Made by a program: the position numbers and the translations under genes | Source of the DNA: Tetzosporium hominis | GTDB lineage: Bacteria; Bacillota; Bacilli; Bacillales_A; Planococcaceae | Length of the DNA: 64,000 nt | NCBI RefSeq assembly: GCF_002265435.1 | Contig: NZ_NOKQ01000187.1 | Span: forward strand, 1-64,000 | Direction of reading: 5' to 3' | The notes under the pieces: generated by a model | The model's input: only the letters and a program-made list of their open reading frames with translations | What the model was told of the DNA's origin: nothing | The model's database searches: none | Part shown: piece after piece, positions 16,507 to 25,696 of the stretch | How positions within the stretch are numbered: position 1 is the first letter of the stretch | How the letters are laid out: every line of letters starts with the position of its first letter

Positions 16507-18051
16507 ATGGACCAGTTACGCGCCATCATTGATATCGGATCAAACTCCATTCGACTAGTAGTCTATAGTTATTCCTATGAAAAAGGGCTAGAAGAGCATC
16601 ACAATATTAAAACAGTAGCTCGACTAAGTAATTATTTGAATGATGACTTAGTACTAGAGCAAGAAGGAATCGACAAACTCGTCGAGACACTTCAAAACTT
16701 CAATGCTTTCTTAAAAGATTTATCGATTTCTCAACCGGTCATCGCTGCGACCGCTGCAATTCGGCAAGCGGTGAATCAAAAAGAGATTCTACAACAAGTG
16801 CATGATAAGACAGGTATGGCAATTGATGTCTTGTCCACCAAGCAAGAAGCCTATTATGGCTATCTGGCAGTCGTTCTGACTACCGATTGTAAAGACGGTT
16901 TGACCGTCGATATGGGTGGGGGAAGTACTGAAGTCACTCTGTTTAAAAACAAACAATTGCTTGAGTCATTCAGTTTTCCATTTGGAGTCGTAACCTTAAA
17001 AAAGAAGTTTATCTCTGGGGATATCCCAACACTACAAGAACGAAAAGCAATCCATGCTTTTGTTAAAGACCAATTTGCAGAGCAATCTTGGATTGCTGAA
17101 AAGGGGAAAGGGCTTCCTATCATATCTATAGGAGGAAGTGCTCGAAATATTGTCCAAATCGATCAGAACCGCAAGAATTATCCGCTATCTGGAACTCATC
17201 AGTACGAGATGACATTAGAAGACATGCGGGCAGTCGACCACCTGCTAAAGAAAATATCATTTGCAGACCGAAAGAAAATTGACGGCCTTTCTTCTGACCG
17301 AGCCGACGTGATTGACGGAGCGATCATTACGTTTCAAACGTTACTCGAAATGAGCAACTCTACAATCTTCATGCACAGTAGAAAAGGGTTGCGAGAAGGC
17401 ATTATCATCGAACAACTTGAGGCTACAAATGAACATACTTTTTTCGTCGATGAAGTGGCATCCAGTGCGATTCGGCATATACACGGAAAATTTGGAATCA
17501 ACAAGCTTGAAGAAAGTGATCTGATCGATGCGTTTCATAAACTTCACCAACAATTTTCTGAAGCGGGATGGATTCAAGAATGGTCCGACGATCCGGAAAT
17601 GCTCACGTATGCGTATCAGCTCTTCCACTTTGGCAAGCAAGTAGACCTAGAGTCTGCCAGTCAACATACGTTCTATTTATTGACGAATAGCACGTTAGAC
17701 GGTTTCACGAACAAACAAAAATTGAAACTGTCTCTGCTTGCTTCTTATAAGAACAAACAAACCTTTCAACAGTACATTCAACCGTACCAAGGAATTCTCC
17801 CAATGCAAGAAATTGAAGAATGCCGAGAAGCTGGAGCGTTACTGCGATTTGTTCATGCTCTCCAGACGACCAATCATTCCAGCGTTTATGATGCAAAAAT
17901 GCATTCGGATGGGGAAGATATTGTGTTAACACTTTTTGTAAGAGGCTCTCATGTTCTAGAGTCCTATCAAGCGGACAAAATGAAGAAACATATTGAAAAA
18001 CTAACGAATCGTAGTGTCAAAATTCAATTTGAGACGGAGGCATCTGTATGA
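16507..18051 (+). CDS. ppx: Exopolyphosphatase, Ppx/GppA family
   Basis: 514-residue member of the ASKHA phosphotransferase fold. The phosphate loops are IIDIGSNSIRLVVY near the N-terminus and DMGGGSTEVTLF at about residue 136, followed by the ISIGGSARN motif. The C-terminal part is a helical HD-like extension, typical of the long Ppx form. It removes terminal phosphate from polyphosphate or, in the GppA branch, from pppGpp. It overlaps ppk by ATGA, so synthesis and breakdown of polyphosphate are coupled. GGCAGGTGAG precedes the ATG, and a TATAAT-like box lies at 16478-16483. Confidence 0.92.
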   Translation: MDQLRAIIDIGSNSIRLVVYSYSYEKGLEEHHNIKTVARLSNYLNDDLVLEQEGIDKLVETLQNFNAFLKDLSISQPVIAATAAIRQAVNQKEILQQVHDKTGMAIDVLSTKQEAYYGYLAVVLTTDCKDGLTVDMGGGSTEVTLFKNKQLLESFSFPFGVVTLKKKFISGDIPTLQERKAIHAFVKDQFAEQSWIAEKGKGLPIISIGGSARNIVQIDQNRKNYPLSGTHQYEMTLEDMRAVDHLLKKISFADRKKIDGLSSDRADVIDGAIITFQTLLEMSNSTIFMHSRKGLREGIIIEQLEATNEHTFFVDEVASSAIRHIHGKFGINKLEESDLIDAFHKLHQQFSEAGWIQEWSDDPEMLTYAYQLFHFGKQVDLESASQHTFYLLTNSTLDGFTNKQKLKLSLLASYKNKQTFQQYIQPYQGILPMQEIEECREAGALLRFVHALQTTNHSSVYDAKMHSDGEDIVLTLFVRGSHVLESYQADKMKKHIEKLTNRSVKIQFETEASV

Positions 18052-20117
18052 GTGAGTTTACATATGCACATTTCAACAATCGGGAACTTAGTTGGTTGGC
18101 ATTTAATGAAAGAGTATTAGAAGAAGCAGAAGACGAAGACAATCCTTTATTTGAGAGACTTAAGTTTCTTGCGATTTTCAGCTCCAATCTGGATGAGTTT
18201 TTTATGGTTCGAGTTGCAGGACTACAAGACCAAGTTCGTGTTGGGTTTACGAATCCTGAAACAAAGTCGGGACTTACGCCACTGCAACAGTTAGAAGCCA
18301 TCGCTGAAAAAACGCAACAATTGGTAGCTCGTCAAATGAAAGTATACCGTCAGCTCATGGAGGTCGATCTTCCAAAAGAAGGGTTGCATGTCGTCAGTTA
18401 CTCAAAACTCAATCCAGACCAAAAGAAAGTGATTGATCTCCAGTTTGATGAAGAAATCTATCCGGTCATTACACCTGTGGCGGTAGATGCGTATCGACCG
18501 TTCCCTATTTTGCTGAGCAAGACAATGAACATATTGGCTATGATAGAAGATGCTGATGAAGAAGATTCACTAAAAATTGCCATCGTCCAAGTTCCGTCTG
18601 TGCTCAAACGGTTTTTGGTTGTGGAATCAACGAGAGATTCCCATACGATTGTGTTATTAGAAGATGTCATTATAAGCAACTTATCCAAATTGTTCACAGG
18701 GTTTACAGTAAAACATGCGAATCCATTCAGAATCACACGAAATGCAGATCTCACGATACATGAAGAAGGGGCTCGGGACCTTCTTATAGAAATCGAAAAA
18801 GAATTAAAAAAGAGAAAATGGGGAGCTGTCAGCCGCCTTGAAGTAAAATCAAGCGAAATCAAACAGAAAGTGCTCGCCTATTTGTTAGATGAATTGGAAA
18901 TTACAGCAAGTGATGTCTATAAAATCGATGGGCCACTCGATGTGACGTTTTTGTTTTCTTTCACTAAGTATTTTGAGACCAAGTTTCCAAAACTTTCTTT
19001 CCCAATCTTCATGCCTCAGCAACCACAAGACTTAAAACGAGAAGAGGATATGTTTCAAAAATCTCTCACTCAAGATTTGTTTTTCTTTCATCCGTATGAA
19101 TCGTTTCAACCAATACTTGAGTTTGTTGAAAAGGCTGCAGATGATCCGTATGTTCTCGCTATTAAACAGACACTGTACCGTGTCAGCGGGAATTCACCCA
19201 TTATAAATGCCTTAAAACGTGCTGCAGAAAATGGCAAGCAAGTTACCGTTTTAGTTGAATTGAAAGCGAGATTTGATGAAGAAAATAATGTCATCTGGGC
19301 AAAAGAACTTGAGAAGGCTGGCTGTTTAGTCATCTACGGTATGCACAATTTGAAAACGCATTCCAAAATCACTTTAATCATTCGACAAAAACAAGGTAAA
19401 ATTGAACAGTTTGTGCATCTTGGAACTGGAAATTATAATGATCAAACTGCAAAAGTCTATACAGATATGAGTATTATTACCACAAACAAAAAGATTGGAG
19501 CAGACGCAACGAAATTCTTTAACTATTTAAGTGGTTATATGGACAAACCAGATTATCAAAAACTTGTCGTTTCTCCATTTGAGATTAAAGACCGGTTTGT
19601 TGAATTGATTGATGAAGAGATTGAATTTCACAAGACATTTGGGAATGGCCATATCAAGTTGAAAATGAATTCGTTAACAGATAAGGACCTCATTGAGAAG
19701 TTATATGAAGCATCACAAGCGGGAGTGACCATAGATTTAGTTGTGCGAGGGATTTGTTGCTTGAGACCAGGAATCAAAGGTATCAGTGATACGATTCAAG
19801 TTATCAGTATTGTAGGACGCTTTTTAGAACATTCGAGAATCTATTATTTCCATCGCAATGGAGCATCTAAACTTTATTTATCTTCTGCTGATATGATGAC
19901 ACGTAACATGATCAAGCGAGTCGAGATTTTATTCCCAATACTTTCTCCTAGTATTAAAAAACGCATTTTGTCTATTTTGGACTTAGAGCTTCGGGATACT
20001 ACAAAAGCACGTGTTCAAGACTCAAATGGAGTGTATTCTTACAGAGAATCCGACGAAACTATACATGCACAACAGCAATTTATGAGTCTTGCTAAGAATG
20101 GCTGGCGCTTTGACTAA
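18048..20117 (+). CDS. ppk1: Polyphosphate kinase 1
   Basis: 689-residue PPK1, which transfers the ATP gamma phosphate to polyphosphate reversibly. The N-terminal domain opens with FNNRELSWLAFNERVLEEA. The head domain has NLDEFFMVRVAG. The two phospholipase-D-like catalytic domains carry the histidines His438 (LKTHSKITL, phosphorylated in characterised PPKs) and His595 (EHSRIYYFHRNG). Length is normal. It is translationally coupled to ppx by ATGA and ends at a terminator overlapping its stop codon. Confidence 0.96.
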   Translation: MSEFTYAHFNNRELSWLAFNERVLEEAEDEDNPLFERLKFLAIFSSNLDEFFMVRVAGLQDQVRVGFTNPETKSGLTPLQQLEAIAEKTQQLVARQMKVYRQLMEVDLPKEGLHVVSYSKLNPDQKKVIDLQFDEEIYPVITPVAVDAYRPFPILLSKTMNILAMIEDADEEDSLKIAIVQVPSVLKRFLVVESTRDSHTIVLLEDVIISNLSKLFTGFTVKHANPFRITRNADLTIHEEGARDLLIEIEKELKKRKWGAVSRLEVKSSEIKQKVLAYLLDELEITASDVYKIDGPLDVTFLFSFTKYFETKFPKLSFPIFMPQQPQDLKREEDMFQKSLTQDLFFFHPYESFQPILEFVEKAADDPYVLAIKQTLYRVSGNSPIINALKRAAENGKQVTVLVELKARFDEENNVIWAKELEKAGCLVIYGMHNLKTHSKITLIIRQKQGKIEQFVHLGTGNYNDQTAKVYTDMSIITTNKKIGADATKFFNYLSGYMDKPDYQKLVVSPFEIKDRFVELIDEEIEFHKTFGNGHIKLKMNSLTDKDLIEKLYEASQAGVTIDLVVRGICCLRPGIKGISDTIQVISIVGRFLEHSRIYYFHRNGASKLYLSSADMMTRNMIKRVEILFPILSPSIKKRILSILDLELRDTTKARVQDSNGVYSYRESDETIHAQQQFMSLAKNGWRFD

Positions 20118-20130
20118 GCGCCATTTTTTT
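20103..20130 (+). terminator. Terminator of ppx-ppk1
   Basis: The stem TGGCGCTT (20103-20110) with AAGCGCCA (20116-20123) has loop TGACT, which includes the first base of the stop codon. Seven T follow. Confidence 0.9.
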
Positions 20131-20151
20131 ATTTATATTTCGAGTTACAAA

Positions 20152-20184
20152 TAGTTTGATAAACTAAATAGTATGATGTACGAT
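20152..20184 (+). promoter_or_regulatory. Promoter of the DHA2 exporter with overlapping operator-like repeat
   Basis: TTGATA (20156-20161), 17 bp, TACGAT (20179-20184) forms a good promoter. The inverted repeat TAGTTT-GAT-AAACTA (20152-20166) covers the -35 box. A palindrome over the -35 of a drug-exporter gene is the usual arrangement for MarR/TetR-type repression, though no regulator gene lies beside it. Confidence 0.5.
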
Positions 20185-20216
20185 GGAGTAATGTAAAAAA
20201 GAAAGAAGGATCCCCT

Positions 20217-21662
20217 ATGAAAAAACCCCCGTACGGAATGATTGCCATTTTGTTTATTGGCGCTTTTGTTGCATTTCTAAATAACACTCTCTTAAATGTC
20301 GCATTACCTACCATTATGATTGAATTTGATGTAGAGGCGTCTCAAGTACAGTGGCTCACAACTGGCTACATGCTCGTGAATGGAATTTTAATTCCAGCTT
20401 CAGCTTATTTCATACAAAAATTTAAAAATAGAACACTATTTATTACGGCTATGAGTTTATTCACACTCGGGACACTTGTTGCCTTTGTTGCTCCTAGTTT
20501 TTGGATATTAGTAGCAGGTCGCATGATCCAAGCAAGTGGTTCTGCAATAATGATGCCGCTGCTCATGAATGTCATGTTGATAGCATTTCCTATAGAACGC
20601 CGAGGAACAGCAATGGGATTATTTGGTCTTGTGATGGTTATGGCTCCAGCAATTGGACCGACGCTGTCAGGATTCATAGTCGAGAATTATAGCTGGCGCG
20701 TCCTGTTTGCTATGATTTTACCGTTTGCATTGATTCCATTAGTACTTGCGATTTTCAAATTAAAAAATATTACACCACAGAGAGAAGTAACTCTTGATAA
20801 GTTTTCTTTAGTCTTGTCGACGATTGCTTTTGGTGGGCTATTATACGGTTTTAGTGTGGCTGGTGATGAAGGATGGGGATCTCCTATAGTATTAGGAACT
20901 TTAACTGCCGGAGCAATCGGATTGATTGTATTTATTCGTAGACAGCTTAAATTAAAAGAGCCTCTCTTAGAATTTCGTATATACAAATTTCCGATGTTTG
21001 CTCTTGCCTCAGCAATATCCATTGTATTATCGGCAGCGATGTTCTCTGGAATGATTTTAACGCCACTATACGTACAAACCATAAGAGGATTCACTCCACT
21101 TGAATCAGGTCTTCTGATGTTGCCAGGTGCTCTCGTTATGGCAATCATGTCACCAATCACAGGTCGTTTATTTGATTCATTTGGGGCCAAATGGCTAGCA
21201 TTGATTGGCCTTTCAATTTCAGCTTTCGCAACGTTTGAATTAAGTACGCTAACGATGGAGACAAGTTTTCAAGTCATTATGATTTTTTATACTCTGCGGA
21301 TGTTCGGATTTTCGATGATTTCAATGCCGATCATGACAAATGGTTTGAACCAACTTTCGGCGTCACTTTATCCACATGGTACGGCCATGAATAATACGCT
21401 TCAACAAGTATCAGGAGCCATTGGTTCGGCAATATTCTTAACTATCATGAACACTCGAATGAATCATTGGATAGAAGATCAAGTACGTGAGCTACAGCTC
21501 TCCGGAATCACTCCGACAGAGCAAATGATTGGAGAACTTTCAAAACAAGGAATGCTTGAAGGAATCACTTATTCATTTTTCATTGCCGCATGTGTAACTT
21601 TGGTCGCACTGATATTAAGTTTGTTTATAAAGAGAGTAGTTCCAAAGCGCGAAGAAGTTTAA
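20217..21662 (+). CDS. DHA2-family MFS multidrug exporter (EmrB/QacA/LmrB type)
   Basis: 481-residue protein with about fourteen predicted membrane segments, typical of drug:H+ antiporter family 2. Visible motifs are the N-terminal FLNNTLLNVALPTIM (motif D1-like), GRMIQASGSAIMMPLL, and the antiporter motif C in GLVMVMAPAIGPTLSGFI. A GAAAGAAGGATCCCCT ribosome region precedes the ATG. It is monocistronic with its own promoter/operator and terminator. Likely substrates are hydrophobic toxic compounds or antibiotics such as lincomycin-class drugs, but specificity cannot be predicted. Confidence 0.9.
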   Translation: MKKPPYGMIAILFIGAFVAFLNNTLLNVALPTIMIEFDVEASQVQWLTTGYMLVNGILIPASAYFIQKFKNRTLFITAMSLFTLGTLVAFVAPSFWILVAGRMIQASGSAIMMPLLMNVMLIAFPIERRGTAMGLFGLVMVMAPAIGPTLSGFIVENYSWRVLFAMILPFALIPLVLAIFKLKNITPQREVTLDKFSLVLSTIAFGGLLYGFSVAGDEGWGSPIVLGTLTAGAIGLIVFIRRQLKLKEPLLEFRIYKFPMFALASAISIVLSAAMFSGMILTPLYVQTIRGFTPLESGLLMLPGALVMAIMSPITGRLFDSFGAKWLALIGLSISAFATFELSTLTMETSFQVIMIFYTLRMFGFSMISMPIMTNGLNQLSASLYPHGTAMNNTLQQVSGAIGSAIFLTIMNTRMNHWIEDQVRELQLSGITPTEQMIGELSKQGMLEGITYSFFIAACVTLVALILSLFIKRVVPKREEV

Positions 21663-21676
21663 TTCTTCGCGTTTTT
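21648..21676 (+). terminator. Terminator of the DHA2 exporter
   Basis: The perfect 9-bp stem CGCGAAGAA (21648-21656) with TTCTTCGCG (21663-21671) has a loop containing the stop codon, followed by TTTTT. Confidence 0.9.
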
Positions 21677-21780
21677 ATTTATGTATACTGATATATTCAT
21701 TAAATTTTCTAATAAAATATAAAAATTTATGTAGACGGATAAAAAGTCATGCATTACAATGAAGTTGTTCAAACAAGTAA

Positions 21781-21822
21781 GACAGTTGTGAATTGTGTAA
21801 ATAGAAAGACAATTTAACTGTC
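21781..21822 (+). promoter_or_regulatory. Nested inverted repeat upstream of livK
   Basis: Arms GACAGTT (21781-21787) and AACTGTC (21816-21822) enclose a second pair, AATTGT (21791-21796) and ACAATT (21809-21814). The repeat ends 12 nt before the GGGGG ribosome site of livK. It may be an operator or a 5'-leader stem controlling the amino-acid transporter. I see no clear -10/-35 that settles which. Confidence 0.5.
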
Positions 21823-21844
21823 CACAAAAAATGGGGGTCTAGTA

Positions 21845-23020
21845 ATGAAAAAATCGAAATTTGCGTCATTGTTTTTAGCTTCAACTGTGATTCTTGGTAC
21901 TTTGGCAGCATGTGGAGACACAGGCGGCAGTTCTTCAGGAGATGGCGATACAATTAAGATCGGAGCTAACTTAGAGCTTTCTGGACCTGTAGCTTCATAT
22001 GGTTCGTCTGAGCTTGAGGGAATTGAAATGGCAATTGAAGAAATCAACGCTGACGGTGGAATCGACGGTAAAGAAATCGAATTGACAAAAGTTGATAATA
22101 AATCTGATGCAGCTGAAGCTACAAACGCTGCAATCAAATTAACGGACCAAGACGAAGTAGCTGCAATCATTGGAGCTGCAACTTCTGGGAACACAGTAGC
22201 TCAAGTTCAAGTGGCAGGAGATTCTAAAACGCCACTGATCACACCATCAGGTACAAGCCCAACTGTTACTGTCGCTGAAGATGGTTCAGTTAATGAATAC
22301 GCGTTCCGTACATCATTCATCGATCCGTTCCAAGGAACAGTAGCTGCGAACTTTGCGGCGAATGAATTAGGTGTTAAAACAGCTGCAGTTTATGCAGATA
22401 ACTCATCTGATTATGCAAAAGGTCTTGCTGCATCGTTCATCGAAGACTTTGAAGCTGCTGGTGGAACAATTGTTGCCGAGGAATCTTATGTTGCAAAGGA
22501 TACAGATTTCCGTTCAACATTGACTCGCTTACAATCTGCAGATGCAGAATTCATTTTTATCCCTGGGTACTATGAAGAAGTTGGTTTGATTGTTAAACAA
22601 GCACGTGAACTCGGTATCGATGTTCCTCTAATGGGAGCAGATGGTTGGGATTCACCGACAATTGTTGACTTAGCAGGTGCGGAAGCACTGAACAACACAT
22701 ACATCATCAACCACTACTCAGCAGAAGATCCAGAAGGTAAAGCAAAAGAATTTGCCGAGAAATTCGAAGAGAAGTACGGCAAACTTCCAAACTCATTCAA
22801 CGCATTAGGGTATGACACAGTTTACCTATTAAAAGATGCGATCGAGCGTGCTGGAGAAGTTGATGGAGAAAAAATTAAGGAAGCATTAGCTTCTACTGAC
22901 GGACTAGAACTTGTTACAGGTTCTTACTCTGTTGACGAAAACCACCACCCAGTTAAATCAGCTACGATTTTAGAATTCGTTGATGGAGTTCAAGTCTTTA
23001 ATACGAAAGTTAACCCTTAA
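21845..23020 (+). CDS. livK: Branched-chain amino acid ABC transporter, substrate-binding lipoprotein
   Basis: 391-residue LivJ/LivK-type binding protein (Peripla_BP_6). The signal peptide ends in lipobox LAAC with Cys23 as lipid anchor. The mature protein opens with DTIKIGANLELSGPVASYG, the classic strand-loop of this family. GAATSGNTVAQ, TPLITPSGTSPT and FSVTRSAF-like segments contact the ligand in homologues. It is the first gene of livKHMGF. An internal hairpin after it probably keeps its transcript more abundant than the membrane genes. Ligand is leucine/isoleucine/valine by family; other amides are possible. Confidence 0.92.
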   Translation: MKKSKFASLFLASTVILGTLAACGDTGGSSSGDGDTIKIGANLELSGPVASYGSSELEGIEMAIEEINADGGIDGKEIELTKVDNKSDAAEATNAAIKLTDQDEVAAIIGAATSGNTVAQVQVAGDSKTPLITPSGTSPTVTVAEDGSVNEYAFRTSFIDPFQGTVAANFAANELGVKTAAVYADNSSDYAKGLAASFIEDFEAAGGTIVAEESYVAKDTDFRSTLTRLQSADAEFIFIPGYYEEVGLIVKQARELGIDVPLMGADGWDSPTIVDLAGAEALNNTYIINHYSAEDPEGKAKEFAEKFEEKYGKLPNSFNALGYDTVYLLKDAIERAGEVDGEKIKEALASTDGLELVTGSYSVDENHHPVKSATILEFVDGVQVFNTKVNP

Positions 23021-23033
23021 GGGGTGCGTTATT

Positions 23034-23060
23034 AGGGGGGAGAACAGTTCCCCCCTTTTT
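23034..23060 (+). terminator. Intra-operon attenuating hairpin between livK and livH
   Basis: The 8-bp stem AGGGGGGA (23034-23041) with TCCCCCCT (23049-23056) has a 7-nt loop, followed by TTTTTC and further T. It sits inside the operon, so it probably acts as a partial terminator that raises the ratio of binding protein to permease. Confidence 0.75.
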
Positions 23061-23091
23061 CTTTTGGCAACACATCAAAGGGGGTTCACAT

Positions 23092-23967
23092 ATGGAAATC
23101 ATTCAACAGATATTGAATGGTATCTCGGTCGGGAGTATCTATGCACTTATTGCACTTGGCTACACAATGGTGTACGGGATCATCAAACTAATCAACTTCG
23201 CTCATGGTGACGTGTTCATGTTAGGTGCATTCATTGGGTTTTATGCAATTACCATGTTCCAGATGAACTTTTTTGTGGCACTTATTTTCTCCATGGCGAT
23301 CACGGCGTTAATTGGAGTACTTATTGAGCGTATTGCATACAAACGGTTACGAAATGCTACACGTATTGCAGCACTAATTACAGCAATCGGGGTCTCTTTA
23401 CTTATTGAATATGGTTTTATTTATATTCGAGGTGCTCAACCTGAAGCTTATCCAGATGTGTTTGGACGTCAGTCTATTTCTTTGTTAGGAGCAACGATTG
23501 ACATGAAAGCAGTGCTGATTTTGTCAGTATCTGTCATTTTGATGTTGCTACTTCAGTTCATCGTTCACAAAACGAAAACAGGAAAAGCAATGCGTGCAGT
23601 GTCACATGATACAGAAGCAGCGAAACTGATGGGTATAAATGTCGACAATACGATTTCTGCTACTTTTGCAATCGGTTCTGCATTAGCAGGAGCAGCGGGT
23701 GTCATTTTTGGATTGTACTATACAAAGATTGATCCACTAATGGGTGTCATTCCTGGTCTAAAAGCATTCGTAGCTGCTGTTTTGGGTGGAATCGGTATTA
23801 TTCCTGGAGCGATGGTAGGAGGCTTAATTCTCGGATTGGTTGAAACATTTGTTAGCGCCATCGGTTTCTCATTATGGCGCGATGCTGCGGCATTTATCAT
23901 TTTGATTCTAATCTTAATCTTCCGCCCATCTGGGATTTTCGGAAAAAATTCAAGAGAGAAAGTGTAG
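23092..23967 (+). CDS. livH: Branched-chain amino acid ABC transporter permease LivH
   Basis: 291-residue membrane protein with about eight segments. The start QQILNGISVGSIYALIALGYTMVYGIIKLINFAHGD is the LivH signature, and the EAA-like cytoplasmic loop reads AVSHDTEAAKLMGINV. AAGGGGGTTCACAT precedes the ATG. The stop is followed after 9 nt by livM. Together with LivM it forms the heterodimeric transport channel. Confidence 0.94.
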   Translation: MEIIQQILNGISVGSIYALIALGYTMVYGIIKLINFAHGDVFMLGAFIGFYAITMFQMNFFVALIFSMAITALIGVLIERIAYKRLRNATRIAALITAIGVSLLIEYGFIYIRGAQPEAYPDVFGRQSISLLGATIDMKAVLILSVSVILMLLLQFIVHKTKTGKAMRAVSHDTEAAKLMGINVDNTISATFAIGSALAGAAGVIFGLYYTKIDPLMGVIPGLKAFVAAVLGGIGIIPGAMVGGLILGLVETFVSAIGFSLWRDAAAFIILILILIFRPSGIFGKNSREKV

Positions 23968-23976
23968 GTGGACAAA

Positions 23977-24939
23977 ATGAAAAGACACTCAAGAGCGTTT
24001 TGGCCCCTACTAATTGCAGCTCTTGTCTTTTATGCAATTGTTCAGGGTCTTATTATGATGGATATGCTTGGTGCCTACCATACTAATACGTTGATCTTTA
24101 TTGCGATTAATATTATATTGGCAGTCAGTTTGCACTTGGTAATCGGTATAACAGGACAGTTCTCTATCGGTCACGCTGGATTTATGGCGGTTGGTGCCTA
24201 TCTATCTGCAATTGTTACAATGAAACTTGACCTTCCATTCATCGTAGCCATCATTGTTGGTGGATTAGTAGCAGCACTAGCTGGACTAATAGTTGGAATT
24301 CCAAGTTTACGTCTCCGTGGAGACTATTTAGCAATTGCAACATTGGGTTTTGCAGAAATTATCCGTATCATCTTCTTGAATATTGACTACGTAGGTGGAG
24401 CAGCAGGGATGCAAGTCAGCAAAATGACGGACTGGACATACACATTCTTCTTCATGTTGCTCACGATTTTAGTAATTGTGAACTTTACGCGTTCACGTCA
24501 CGGTATAGCTGCTCTTTCAATCCGGGAAGATGAAATTGCTTCCGATGCCATGGGGATCAATACAACCTACTATAAAGTTGTTGCATTTGTAATTGGAGCA
24601 TTTTTCGCTGGAGTTGCGGGTGCGTTATTCTCACATAACTTTTATATTGTCTTACCATCTCAATTCGGATTCTTGAAATCGGTTGATATCTTAATTTTAG
24701 TAGTCTTAGGAGGATTAGGAAGTCTATCAGGTGCTATTATCTCTGCTATCTTCTTAACTCTCGTTTCGACATTCTTACAAGAGTATCCTGAAACTCGAAT
24801 GATTATTTACAGCCTTGTATTGATCATCGTCATGTTGTACCGTCCACAAGGGTTGATGGGAACAAAAGAAATCACAGATTATTTCCGAGGTTGGACGTCA
24901 AAAGGAGGTAAAGACAATGGAAAAGACACCACTACTTGA
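23977..24939 (+). CDS. livM: Branched-chain amino acid ABC transporter permease LivM
   Basis: 320-residue LivM permease with about nine to ten segments and the conserved GQFSIGHAGFMAVGAYLSAIVT and PSLRLRGDYLAIATLGFAEI stretches. The frame is open from GTG 23968, but that codon lies in the ribosome site TAGGTGG, so ATG 23977 is preferred. It overlaps livG by 23 nt. The cytoplasmic coupling loop is SIREDEIASDAMGIN. Confidence 0.93.
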   Translation: MKRHSRAFWPLLIAALVFYAIVQGLIMMDMLGAYHTNTLIFIAINIILAVSLHLVIGITGQFSIGHAGFMAVGAYLSAIVTMKLDLPFIVAIIVGGLVAALAGLIVGIPSLRLRGDYLAIATLGFAEIIRIIFLNIDYVGGAAGMQVSKMTDWTYTFFFMLLTILVIVNFTRSRHGIAALSIREDEIASDAMGINTTYYKVVAFVIGAFFAGVAGALFSHNFYIVLPSQFGFLKSVDILILVVLGGLGSLSGAIISAIFLTLVSTFLQEYPETRMIIYSLVLIIVMLYRPQGLMGTKEITDYFRGWTSKGGKDNGKDTTT

Positions 24940-25696
24940 GGTAAAACAAGCGGGTATTCAATTTGGAGGCTTAAAAGCCGTACAAAACTTAAACCTTGTT
25001 CTTTATCCAGGAGAACTTGTTGGACTAATCGGACCCAATGGTGCCGGGAAAACGACAAGCTTCAACTTACTGACAGGCGTTTATGTACCAACTGAGGGAG
25101 ATGTCGTATTTCAAGGAAAGCGAATCAATGGAACTGCTCCTTATAAAGTGACGCAGTCTGGAATGAGTCGAACGTTCCAAAATATTCGATTGTTCCGTGA
25201 TATGACCGTGCTTGATAATGTAAAAGTTGCGTATCATGCACTTGCGAAACATACGATGTTAGCTTCAATACTTCGACTTCCATCTCATTTTTCTGGAGAA
25301 AAGAAAATGGAAGAAGATGCGATTGAATTCTTAAAGATTTTTCGCTTAGATCGCTACAAAGACGAATTGGCTAAAAATCTTCCTTATGGTCAACAACGAA
25401 GATTGGAGATCGCGCGGGCGCTCGCTGCGAATCCAAAACTGTTGTTATTGGATGAACCTGCTGCAGGGATGAACCCTCAAGAAACTCATGACTTGATGGA
25501 ACTGATTGCCTTTATTCGAAATAAGTTCGATCTAACTATTTTATTGATTGAACACGATATGAACTTGGTAATGGGCGTGTGTGAACGAATTTATGTATTA
25601 GATCACGGTCAGTTATTGGCTGAAGGACCTCCTGAAGTGATTCGGAACGATCCGAAAGTTATTGAGGCCTATTTAGGTGAGGAGGTAACGGAATGA
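24917..25696 (+). CDS. livG: Branched-chain amino acid ABC transporter ATPase LivG
   Basis: 259-residue ABC ATPase with Walker A GPNGAGKTTSF, the LivG-specific SRTFQNIRLFRDMTV segment, a signature region degenerated to LPYGQQRRLEIARAL (as is normal for LivG), Walker B LLLLDEPAAGMNPQE and the H-loop LIEHDMNLVM. AAAGGAGG precedes the ATG, inside the end of livM. It overlaps livF by ATGA. It partners LivF under the LivH/LivM channel. Confidence 0.95.
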   Translation: MEKTPLLEVKQAGIQFGGLKAVQNLNLVLYPGELVGLIGPNGAGKTTSFNLLTGVYVPTEGDVVFQGKRINGTAPYKVTQSGMSRTFQNIRLFRDMTVLDNVKVAYHALAKHTMLASILRLPSHFSGEKKMEEDAIEFLKIFRLDRYKDELAKNLPYGQQRRLEIARALAANPKLLLLDEPAAGMNPQETHDLMELIAFIRNKFDLTILLIEHDMNLVMGVCERIYVLDHGQLLAEGPPEVIRNDPKVIEAYLGEEVTE

